From the NCBI RefSeq assembly GCF_001758425.2, contig NZ_MDSS02000032.1, positions 1-38,428 on the forward strand: DNA of 38,428 nt. Direction: 5' to 3'. Positions 18,261 to 25,475 of this stretch are shown here, piece after piece. Position 1 is the first letter of the stretch. The number at the start of each line of letters is the position of its first letter. This DNA is from Nesterenkonia sp. PF2B19 (GTDB taxonomy: Bacteria; Actinomycetota; Actinomycetes; Actinomycetales; Micrococcaceae). The notes below the pieces were generated by a model. It was not told the origin of the DNA and did not search any database. It saw only the letters and a program-made list of their open reading frames with translations. Made by a program: the position numbers and the translations under genes.

Positions 18261-19202
18261 ATGGGCAGTGAAGACCTCGAACTCGATGCAGCTATTCGCG
18301 ACTACGCATTCTCCTGGCTCGATCGAAAGACCAGGGGAGGTCACGAAGCACTGACATGGCAGGACATTCTGGCCTTTAGCCAGGAGAATCCGTATGGAGT
18401 GGCCTTGGCGCTGCGTCCGCAGGGGATCTTTAAGCCTCGTGTCATGTCGGCTGCGCTGTCCATCAAGACAAAGCCTGAGGAGGCACGGACCGACCGGAAG
18501 TTCGTATATGACGATGGAACGCCTATTGACGGCATCGCGCGGTACAAAGAACAAGCCACGAACCAGACTCACAACGGATGGTTACACAAGGCTCATGAGC
18601 TCAGGATGCCCCTTGTCTACTTCAGAGGTATTACGCAAGGCCAGTACCGCGCTATCTATCCCACCTATGTGGTCGGGTACGACGCGGCGCAGGGTGACTT
18701 CCTCCTGGACGTCTCACAGACGTGGACACCAGGGTCACCTGTCGACATCGGTTTCGCTCCCAATGCCGTGGAGATCGCCACCAGGCACACTAAACGAATG
18801 ATCATGTCTCGGGACCATCAGGAAGACTTCCGAGCAATCGTGTTGGCGGCCTATGGAACCCGGTGTGCCGTCTGTGAACTCAGGCATGGCTCGCTACTTG
18901 ACGCCGCCCACGTCATCCCCGACAGCGATGGAGGGCGTGCCGCCGTCAATAACGGGCTGGCCATGTGCAAAATCCACCATGCCGCGTACGACGCCAACAT
19001 TATGGGGATCTCTCCCGACTACCGGATCCATATCCGACGGGACATTCTTGAAGAAGTCGACGGACCGATGCTCAGGCACGGATTGCAGGGCCATGAAGGG
19101 CAGTCTTTGCGGGTTCTCCCCACGCCGCGCAAGTGGCAGCCGCGCCGTGACTATGTGGAGGCGCGATTCGATACATTCAAGGATGCTGCGCCCGTTGGCT
19201 AG
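18261..19202 (+). CDS. HNH endonuclease, candidate type IV restriction enzyme
   Basis: A 313-residue protein. The C-terminal part (residues about 175-260) is an HNH nuclease of the McrA-like HNH_2 type: RAIVLAAYGTRCAVCELR, LLDAAHVIPDSDGGRAAVNNG, LAMCKIHHAAYDANI. The catalytic histidine is in AAHVI, the asparagine in VNNG and the metal histidines in KIHH; the cysteine pair C-x2-C is visible. The N-terminal half (DILAFSQENPYGVAL, LVYFRGITQGQYRAIYPTYVVGYD) resembles the recognition half found in predicted restriction endonucleases of COG3440, possibly a PUA/SRA-like modified-base reader, but this is inference. No methyltransferase is nearby, which favours modification-dependent restriction. Codon use is less GC-rich than in adnAB (for example TTA at 18582, several AGG and GGA), which may mean acquisition by transfer. 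Start ATG 18261 behind GGAG. Confidence 0.85.
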   Translation: MGSEDLELDAAIRDYAFSWLDRKTRGGHEALTWQDILAFSQENPYGVALALRPQGIFKPRVMSAALSIKTKPEEARTDRKFVYDDGTPIDGIARYKEQATNQTHNGWLHKAHELRMPLVYFRGITQGQYRAIYPTYVVGYDAAQGDFLLDVSQTWTPGSPVDIGFAPNAVEIATRHTKRMIMSRDHQEDFRAIVLAAYGTRCAVCELRHGSLLDAAHVIPDSDGGRAAVNNGLAMCKIHHAAYDANIMGISPDYRIHIRRDILEEVDGPMLRHGLQGHEGQSLRVLPTPRKWQPRRDYVEARFDTFKDAAPVG

Positions 19203-19222
19203 TGTGAGGTGACTACCGCACT

Positions 19223-19909
19223 TCACGCCTCGTACGCAGCGTCGAAGAACGCGCGCTCGATGCCCACCACCCGGTGCCAGCGATCTGCCAGGCGCGCGGC
19301 CGCATCGTCGTCCTGGTCAGGGACCACGCGATTGAGCTCATCGATCAGGAACTGGGTCCAGGCGCGGAATTCATCTCCACGGTGAAGATCGATCCAACCG
19401 CGGTGTTTGGGCGTCGTGGGCAACTCACGGTCCAACTCGCCCCAATCCAGGTATAGCCACTCTGCGATCACCAACACCACCAACAGGTCGGCGTAGTCCC
19501 GCGCGTGTGCGACCTCCCACATCTGCGTCACGAACTCCTCCGTGGGGCGGGCCAATGCAGGGTTCTCCACCTCCTGCTGCGGCACCTCCAACTCCGCGAA
19601 GGACTGCCGGAAGTACCCGTCTTCGTCAGCTGCCAGCATCCCCAACTGCTGGGAGAAGCGCAGCCGCGCGGCTCGCGAGCCCGTGGTCGCCACACAGGCG
19701 CCCAGCATCGCCACGAAGGCGTCGAAGAACTGATAATCCTGCACCAGATAGCGCGCGAGCACCTCATCACTGATCGTTCCCGCGAACAGCTCCTCCACAA
19801 ACCGGTGATGGACCGCGGCCTCCCAGTCCTCTGCAGAGGCGGCCCGCAGCCGGCCAGCGAAGGACTCGGAGTGGACATCGGCAGTGGTGGTGAACGGAAC
19901 GCCAGTCAT
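19223..19909 (-). CDS. TenA family protein, cysteine-lacking (TenA_E-like)
   Basis: A 228-residue all-helical TenA/thiaminase II-fold protein. Family landmarks are YLVQDYQFFDAFVAMLGACV in the first half, and HARDYADLLVVLVIAEWLYLDWGE where classical TenA carries the catalytic cysteine in a PCxxxY context. That cysteine is absent here and a glutamate follows (AEWLY), as in the TenA_E subgroup associated with hydrolysis of formylamino- or aminopyrimidine precursors in thiamine salvage. No other thiamine gene and no TPP riboswitch are near it, so the substrate is open. The ATG lies 6 nt behind a TAGGAT -10 element, suggesting a leaderless transcript. It converges with the HNH nuclease gene, with 20 nt between stops. 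Confidence 0.85.
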   Translation of the reverse strand: MTGVPFTTTADVHSESFAGRLRAASAEDWEAAVHHRFVEELFAGTISDEVLARYLVQDYQFFDAFVAMLGACVATTGSRAARLRFSQQLGMLAADEDGYFRQSFAELEVPQQEVENPALARPTEEFVTQMWEVAHARDYADLLVVLVIAEWLYLDWGELDRELPTTPKHRGWIDLHRGDEFRAWTQFLIDELNRVVPDQDDDAAARLADRWHRVVGIERAFFDAAYEA

Positions 19910-19915
19910 GGCAAC

Positions 19916-19921
19916 ATCCTA
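19916..19921 (-). promoter_or_regulatory. -10 element for a probably leaderless tenA-like transcript
   Basis: On the minus strand TAGGAT is followed by six bases (GTTGCC) and then ATG. No ribosome binding site is present, which supports a leaderless start. Confidence 0.45.
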
Positions 19922-20009
19922 GGTGTACTGAGTCAGGCGTCAGGGACCCACTCAGCATCTCACCAGCACACGTTCGCCGCGATCAGTGAGTATCCCCGAT
20001 ACTGAACCC

Positions 20010-20864
20010 ATGCCCGAAGGTGACAGCATCTACCGCGAGGCCGCGCTCCTGCACGGGGCGCTGGCGGGCAGAACCCTGCTCGCCTCCGAGTTTCGCGTCC
20101 CGGCCTTTGCCGCCGTCGACGTCGCTGGTCAGACCATCGAGAGGGTCCATTCCCGAGGGAAGCACCTGCTGATCCACCTGCCTCAGGCCGTACTGCACTC
20201 GCACCTGAAGATGGAGGGCACCTGGCATGTCTACGGCCTCCCGGCGGACGGCAGCAGGCCCCACTGGAGGCGCCCCGGCCACACCGCCCGTTGTGTCCTC
20301 ACCACCGCTGATCACCAGGCGGTCGGTTTCTCCCTGGGGGAGCTCCACGTCTTCAGCCCTGCCGAGGCACAGAAGCACCTGGCGCACCTGGGGCCAGACC
20401 CCCTTGGAGACGACTGGGACGCCGGCGAGGCCCGGCGCCGCCTGCTCACCCAGCCGGACCGGGCCATCGGCGTCGCGCTGCTGGACCAACGGAACCTGGC
20501 CGGCGTCGGGAACGTCTACCGCAGTGAGATCTGCTTCCTCGCCGGGATCCACCCGGAGACTCCCGTCCGCAGCGTTCCAGACCTGGAGCGTGCCCTGGCC
20601 CTCGCACACCGCCTCCTGGGCATCAACAAGCTGCGCCCTCGACGCTGCACCACTGGCACCCCTGGCGGCGGTACCGACCTGTGGGTCTACGGCCGCGGGG
20701 GAAAGCCCTGCCTGCGTTGCCGAGGACACATCGAGCGCGCCACGTCAGGAGAAGCGGCCCAGCGACGCGCCGCCCAGGAGGATCGGGTCATCTACTTCTG
20801 CCCCCGATGCCAGCCACCTCCCGGACGCCCGGCTGCTCCGCAGAGCCCGTGGGTCGCGCGCTGA
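20010..20864 (+). CDS. Fpg/Nei family DNA glycosylase, Nei2-like
   Basis: A 284-residue base-excision repair enzyme that removes oxidised bases and cuts the abasic strand. After removal of Met the N-terminus is PEGDSI, giving the catalytic proline 2 and glutamate 3. The conserved lysine is in HSRGKHLLIHL. LLDQRNLAGVGNVYRSEICF is the helix-two-turn-helix DNA-binding segment. The C-terminal zinc finger is C-x2-C (CLRC) followed by C-x2-C (CPRC). The PEGDSI start and RRCTTG segment favour the actinobacterial Nei2 type over Fpg (PELPEV). No ribosome site precedes the ATG, so the message may be leaderless with GATACT at 19998-20003 as a weak -10. The stop is 6 nt from the stop of the convergent MFS gene. 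Confidence 0.9.
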   Translation: MPEGDSIYREAALLHGALAGRTLLASEFRVPAFAAVDVAGQTIERVHSRGKHLLIHLPQAVLHSHLKMEGTWHVYGLPADGSRPHWRRPGHTARCVLTTADHQAVGFSLGELHVFSPAEAQKHLAHLGPDPLGDDWDAGEARRRLLTQPDRAIGVALLDQRNLAGVGNVYRSEICFLAGIHPETPVRSVPDLERALALAHRLLGINKLRPRRCTTGTPGGGTDLWVYGRGGKPCLRCRGHIERATSGEAAQRRAAQEDRVIYFCPRCQPPPGRPAAPQSPWVAR

Positions 20865-20870
20865 GCAGTC

Positions 20871-22126
20871 TCAGACCCGCGCGGCCTCCCGGCGGCTGAG
20901 CCAGATCACATAGGCGGCGATCAGCACACCCACACCGGCGGCCACCGCCCCCACATAGCTGGGTGCCCGCAGACCCCAACCGGCGTCGATCACTGCCGCG
21001 CCCAGCACGGCGCCCAGGGCGTTGGCGGCGTTGAACGCGGAGTGGTGCAGCGAGGCCGCCAGCTGGGGTGCCCGCGGCGCGGAGTCGATCAGGAAGGTCT
21101 GCATGGCAGGGCTCAAGCAGGAGGCAGAGGCCCCCACCAGGAACAGGAACACCAGCGCCAGCACCACCACATGCGCGGTGGAGGCGAACAGCACCATGAA
21201 CACGGCGATCAGCGCCATGGAGATGATCACGGTCCCCAGCACCGACTTGTCGGCGGCCCACCCGCCGACGAAGTTGCCGACTACCATGCCGACCCCGTAG
21301 AGCCCCACCACATAGGCAGGTAGCGGGGGTCCAGCAGGGCTACGTCAGTCATCACCGGGGAGATGTAGGAGTACAGCGCGAACATGCCGCAGAACCCGAT
21401 GACGGCCAGCAGGATCCCCACCCACAGCTTCTGGGACCGCAGACCCTTCAGCTCGCCCATGATCGAGGCGTGCTTCGACGGCATCTGCCGCGGCGCGAAC
21501 ACGGCGACGGCCGCCATGGTGATCAGCGCCAGCACGATCACGATGGCGAACATCCAGCGCCACCCGAACTGCTGACCGGCCCACGTCACCACCGGGACAC
21601 CGATGACGTTGGCGATCGCCAGGCCGCCGAGCACCGCGGCGATCGCCTTTGACCGACGGGTGGGTCCCGCCATCTGCGCGGCCATCAGTGCCGCCACTGC
21701 GAAGTACGCGCCATGCGGCAGCCCGGAGATGAACCGGGCGGCCAGCATCGTCTCGTAGTTCGGCGCCACCAGGCTCAGCCCGTGGCCGATCACGAACAGC
21801 CCCAGCAGGAACAGCGCATAGCTGCGCCGCTCCCGGGTCGCCCCGGGCAGCGACAGCAGCGGGGCGCCGACCACCACACCCAGGGCGTAAGCACTGATCA
21901 GGTGGCCGCCCTGCGGGATGGTGATCCCCAGATCGGCCACGGCCTCCTGCAGCAGGCCCATGATCGCGAACTCGGTGACACCGATCGCGAAGCCGCCCAG
22001 AGACAGCGCCACGATCGCGATGGCGATCTGCCGTCGGGAGAACCGCGGGTCCTCCGTCACCAGGGGGATGTCGCTGGTGGCGGGGTGCGCGGAATCGGTC
22101 TGCGGAGCATGGTGGGAGGTCGGCAC
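20871..22126 (-). CDS. MFS transporter, AraJ/DHA1-like (one-base frameshift)
   Basis: The reconstructed protein of about 418 residues has twelve membrane helices in two halves, as expected for a drug:H+ antiporter-type MFS protein. The N-terminal half shows GGFAIGVTEFAIMGLLQEAV in helix 1, MTRER-like SLPGATRERRSYAL in the 2-3 loop, and FISGLPHGAYFAVAALMA in helix 4, all typical of the AraJ/YdhP group. The frame is lost at about 21313-21318 after DPRYLP, giving a premature stop. One base back, the second half continues as VVGLYGVGMVVGNFVGGWAA and ends in LSRREAARV at 20871. One missing base explains it. I prefer GTG at 22126 because AGGGGA lies 6 nt upstream; TTG at 22144 is in frame. The substrate is unknown. 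Confidence 0.88.
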
Positions 22127-22366
22127 GGAGAATCCCCTCGTCAATCAGGTGTGCACGCCGAGGGCGGCGCGGAAGACAGGACTGCGTTCGTCAGAAGAGA
22201 GCACACCGGTGTGCTGAACACGCAGGCGACAACCCGCGGTACGGGACACACATTCCCTCCCGCAAGGAGATAGCTGTCACATAGCTGGCACAGCACCGGC
22301 GCGTCGGGCTGGCCCAAGGGAAGCGAGCCAGCGCGACGCGCCGGAAGGTCCCCGTCAGGGGGCGGA

Positions 22367-24235
22367 TCAGGAGCCCGGCGGGCGCAGCCCCGGATACGCC
22401 GAGTACACCGAGTCTCGCGTGCCGGACGACGACGGCGCCTCACCGGAGCCTGACTGCTCGCCTGATGGGCCGGGAGTCGGCGTCTCGGCCGAAGTGACCT
22501 CGGCTGTCTTCGGCTCCGTCGCCGGGGCCTCGCTGTCATGAGCGGTCCCGACGGCGTCTGGGGAATCCGCTCGATCGTCGGCTCCGGTGGCGTCGGCGAC
22601 GACCGCATGGGAGCCGGTGTCGGCGCTGGGCGCGGAGCGAGCACTGTCCGCGGAACGGGCGCTGTCGGCGGACTTCGCCGGGAAGTAGTTCTTCTGCTTG
22701 GACCGCTTCTCGGACTCCTCATCCGGCAGGATGGGCAGTGAACCCGAGGACGGGTGCCGTTCAGCGCCGGGTGAGCCGGCTCCTGCCGGCGGCACCGGGG
22801 AGATCGTCCCGGTGGGGACGTCGTCGTCATCCAGGAAGTGCGAATCGTCCACCTGCTGGGGGATCGCACCGGTGGGCTGCTCGTCCGCGGGAGCCCCGGC
22901 CATGCCGGGGGAGCCGGCCGAGACCGCGGGAAACTGCCCTGTCGGGGTCTCGTCGTCGAACTCGGACTCGGTCGGCGCCTCGGCCGCAGCATCAGCCCGA
23001 GCCTGACCGGCCCCCTGATCCTGAGCACCGGTCTCGGCTGCGGCCCCGGCGTCCGAGTCCTCGGCGTCCCCGTTCCCGGCGTCCGAGTCCTCGGCGTCCT
23101 GGTTCGCAGCACCGTCCTCGTCGGGGGAGCCCTCAGCGGAGGCGTCCTCATCGGCCGAGGCGTCGGTGATCACCGCGGGTTCGTGATCGCCTGCTCCAGA
23201 GTCGGCCCACTCGCCGGTGTCGGCCACCGTGGCGGCCGCCCCGGCGCGAGCCACCGGACGCGAGTCCTGCGCCTCCGCGGGCTCCTCACCCTCCATCGGG
23301 GTCAGGGCGATCGGCTGCCCGCCGTGGGCCTCGATGTCCTCCTCGAGCTGCCGCAGCAGGTTCAACGCCTCGTCGATCATCTCCCGGTTCTCGGTGGCGT
23401 GTCCACGGACCAGCCACTGGGCCAGGGCGAACTCGGCGGTCAGTGCGGCCCGGCGCATCAGGTGCGGATCACTGGGCCCCCGGCGATGCTCCTGGTAGGC
23501 GGTCAGCACCGCATGGGCGAAGTCAGGGTCAGGGGTGGCGGTCAGCCACGCGAAGTCGTCGGCGGGGTCCCCGATGTGCAGGTCGGTCCACCCCGTCACG
23601 GCCACCACGCGCTCGCCGTCCACGTGCAGGTTGTCCTCGTGCAGGTCACCGTGGGCCACCGCCGGGGTGAAGTCCCACAGCTCCTTCTCCTCCATGGCGT
23701 GCTCCCAGCGGCGCAGCAGGGTGGAGGGGATCTGCCCGGTGGTGGCGGCCTGGTCGAGCTCGTTGAGGCGACGCTGCCGGAACCTCTCGGCCGAATAACG
23801 GGGCAGGTCCGCGTTGTCCACCACGGACTCGTCCAGATCATGGATCGCGGCGATCGTGCGGCCGACGTCGCCGATCACCTCGGCGCCGGAGGAGGTGAGC
23901 TCTTCGAGTTCCAGGGTCTGGCCGGGAAGATGGTTGTACACGAAGGTGCGCATCTCGCCGCGGCGCACCGCACCGGCCACCGACGGGACCCGGAAGGGCA
24001 GCTCGGCGCGGATGGCGGTGGAGAAGCCGCGCAGCACCTGCAGCTCGGTCTCCAGGCGCATCGCCGCCTCCTGGTGCTGCGGAGACCGGATGCGCCACCG
24101 GTTGCCCTCGGCATCGATGACGATCGCCGAGGTGAAGTCGCGGGCGTCGTCGGCGACGGCGGCCACGCCGGTCGGGGAGAGGCCCGGCACGGCGGCGGTG
24201 GCCAGCGCCGCCAGTTCCATCGATGTCCATCGCAC
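22367..24235 (-). CDS. aminoglycoside/macrolide phosphotransferase-fold protein with long acidic tail
   Basis: About 622 residues. Residues about 1-310 are a protein kinase-like (APH) fold: RSPQHQEAAMRLETELQVLR contains the beta3/alphaC equivalent, YNHLPGQTLELEEL the hinge, and VAHGDLHEDNLHVDG the catalytic loop with Asp and Asn. The segment that usually carries the second metal aspartate (IDW or IDF) reads AVTGWTDLHIGDPADDFAWL, with Gly in that place, so activity is uncertain. The remaining 300 residues are low-complexity, rich in D, E, A, S and P, with near-exact repeats (DAEDSDAG twice; SADSAR twice). I chose GTG at 24235 because TACGCT lies 7 nt before it; GTG 24241 and ATG 24220 are alternatives. 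It is divergent from nudC. The name gives fold only; drug resistance is not implied. Confidence 0.8.
   Translation of the reverse strand: MRWTSMELAALATAAVPGLSPTGVAAVADDARDFTSAIVIDAEGNRWRIRSPQHQEAAMRLETELQVLRGFSTAIRAELPFRVPSVAGAVRRGEMRTFVYNHLPGQTLELEELTSSGAEVIGDVGRTIAAIHDLDESVVDNADLPRYSAERFRQRRLNELDQAATTGQIPSTLLRRWEHAMEEKELWDFTPAVAHGDLHEDNLHVDGERVVAVTGWTDLHIGDPADDFAWLTATPDPDFAHAVLTAYQEHRRGPSDPHLMRRAALTAEFALAQWLVRGHATENREMIDEALNLLRQLEEDIEAHGGQPIALTPMEGEEPAEAQDSRPVARAGAAATVADTGEWADSGAGDHEPAVITDASADEDASAEGSPDEDGAANQDAEDSDAGNGDAEDSDAGAAAETGAQDQGAGQARADAAAEAPTESEFDDETPTGQFPAVSAGSPGMAGAPADEQPTGAIPQQVDDSHFLDDDDVPTGTISPVPPAGAGSPGAERHPSSGSLPILPDEESEKRSKQKNYFPAKSADSARSADSARSAPSADTGSHAVVADATGADDRADSPDAVGTAHDSEAPATEPKTAEVTSAETPTPGPSGEQSGSGEAPSSSGTRDSVYSAYPGLRPPGS
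23046..23099. repeat. 24-nt direct repeat in the acidic tail region
   Basis: Two identical 24-nt copies (23046-23069 and 23076-23099) with a period of 30 nt lie within the tail of the kinase-fold gene and encode the repeated DAEDSDAG peptide. They are part of a longer low-complexity stretch and could support slippage that changes tail length. Confidence 0.75.
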
Positions 24236-24242
24236 GGTCACC

Positions 24243-24248
24243 AGCGTA
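24243..24248 (-). promoter_or_regulatory. -10 element of the kinase-fold gene
   Basis: On the minus strand TACGCT is followed by seven bases and then GTG at 24235, the geometry of a leaderless transcript. It faces the nudC -10 at 24329-24334, so the two promoters share a 100-nt divergent region. Confidence 0.35.
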
Positions 24249-24328
24249 TGGTCTCGGGGTGCTCCGGGACCGCTAGGCCACGCCGTGTTCCTCAATTCCT
24301 CAGGCTCGGACCAGCCACCGCCGAGCGC

Positions 24329-24334
24329 TACGGT
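24329..24334 (+). promoter_or_regulatory. -10 element for a probably leaderless nudC transcript
   Basis: TACGGT is followed by six bases (AGATCC) and the ATG of nudC. There is no ribosome site. The same hexamer TACGGT precedes uvrD2 (25429-25434). Confidence 0.45.
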
Positions 24335-24340
24335 AGATCC

Positions 24341-25417
24341 ATGCAGTCTGCACCCGGTGTTCTCGACCTCCCGCTGACCCGTCCCCGCATCGACCGGCGG
24401 GACCAGGATCGACAGCGTCCCGACTGGCTGGCGGAGGTCTGGACCGCTCCCGGCACCGGTGTGCTCCGGCTCGACGGCGGCCGCGCCCCGGTGCGCGCCG
24501 CCCGCTCCGACGGCGGCCCTGACGCCGAAGGCTCCCGGAACGGGACAGAACACGACGTCGCGCACACCTCGCGCCTGCGCCTGGTCTTCGAGGCGCCCGA
24601 GGGCCCGCTGCCCGAAGACGCCGTCTACCTGGGAGCGGCACCCCTAGGAGCCGCTTCAGAGGCCACTCATGAGGAACGTCCGCGGCACCTGATCGCCGTG
24701 CCCGCCCCCGGGCAGGCCCACGACGGCGACCTGGCGTCCGTCACCGAGTCTTCCTCCGCCCGGCCATCAGGCCACGCAGACAGCGGAGTCATGCGCGAGT
24801 CGGGCGACCGGAACGGCGTCTCCGACACCGAGCACCCGGTCCTGCGCTGGGCGGACCTGCGCTCCGTCGGCGCCCACCTGCCCGCGCTGGAGGGCGAACT
24901 GCTCACCCAGGCCACCGCCGTGCTGAACTGGCATGCGAACTCCGCGCACTGCCCTCGCTGCGGCGCCGTCACCGAGGTACGCAGCTCCGGCTGGATGCGG
25001 CAGTGCCCGGCCTGCGGAGCCGAACACTTCCCCCGCACCGACCCTGCCGTCATCACCGCCGTCGTGGATCCCCAGGACCGACTGCTGCTCGGCTCTGCCA
25101 CCCGCTGGGACGCCCGCATGTACTCCACCTTCGCCGGCTTCGTGGAGGCCGGCGAGTCCCTGGAGGACGCGGTGGTGCGCGAGGTCGCCGAGGAGGCCGG
25201 CGCCGCCGTCGCACGCGTGGAGTACATCGGCTCCCAGGCCTGGCCGTTCCCACGCTCGCTGATGCTGGGCTACCTGGCCCACACCCGCGACGCCGTGGCC
25301 CATGCCGATGAGGATGAGATCCGCGACGTCCGCTGGTTCACCCGGGAGGAGCTCCACCAGCAGGTCGCCGAGGGCCGCATCGGCATCCCGCCGCGGTCCT
25401 CGATCTCCCGAGGCTGA
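24341..25417 (+). CDS. nudC: NAD(+) diphosphatase / RNA NAD-decapping Nudix hydrolase
   Basis: A 358-residue NudC. The zinc ribbon has C-x2-C twice (HCPRCG near residue 204, then [18 protein letters not shown]). The Nudix box is [23 protein letters not shown] with both catalytic glutamates, and the NAD-specific SQxWPFPxS motif is present as SQAWPFPRS. The N-terminal half (about 190 residues) is variable and longer than in E. coli. NudC cleaves NADH/NAD to NMNH/NMN plus AMP and removes NAD caps from RNA. The frame is open far upstream, but that is a shadow of the opposite gene; the ATG at 24341 fits the -10 at 24329-24334. It is divergent from the kinase-fold gene and 58 nt before uvrD2. Confidence 0.94.
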   Translation: MQSAPGVLDLPLTRPRIDRRDQDRQRPDWLAEVWTAPGTGVLRLDGGRAPVRAARSDGGPDAEGSRNGTEHDVAHTSRLRLVFEAPEGPLPEDAVYLGAAPLGAASEATHEERPRHLIAVPAPGQAHDGDLASVTESSSARPSGHADSGVMRESGDRNGVSDTEHPVLRWADLRSVGAHLPALEGELLTQATAVLNWHANSAHCPRCGAVTEVRSSGWMRQCPACGAEHFPRTDPAVITAVVDPQDRLLLGSATRWDARMYSTFAGFVEAGESLEDAVVREVAEEAGAAVARVEYIGSQAWPFPRSLMLGYLAHTRDAVAHADEDEIRDVRWFTREELHQQVAEGRIGIPPRSSISRG

Positions 25418-25428
25418 TCGAACACTGG

Positions 25429-25434
25429 TACGGT
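25429..25434 (+). promoter_or_regulatory. candidate -10 element of uvrD2
   Basis: TACGGT fits TANNNT and lies 41 nt before the uvrD2 ATG, just after the nudC stop. The same hexamer precedes nudC. Confidence 0.35.
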
Positions 25435-25475
25435 GGCACGTTGCCCGACGTCGACATCTGGAGCAGAGGAGCGCG

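Noticed and set aside
19910-20009. TPP riboswitch between the tenA-like and nei2-like genes
   Set aside because: No conserved thi-box sequences are present in either direction and the tenA-like start lies 6 nt behind its -10.
22127-22366. Small gene in the gap between the MFS and kinase-fold genes
   Set aside because: No frame with a ribosome site and coding-like composition. The gap only holds the leader of the MFS gene and the downstream region of the kinase-fold gene.
22367-24235. Macrolide or aminoglycoside resistance gene
   Set aside because: Only the fold is shared. The second metal Asp is missing and a long acidic tail is fused, so a resistance function cannot be supported.
22838-24340. 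Very long N-terminal extension of nudC (frame open from 22838)
   Set aside because: The extension lies opposite the kinase-fold gene and has shadow composition. NudC has a normal start at 24341 with a promoter directly before it.
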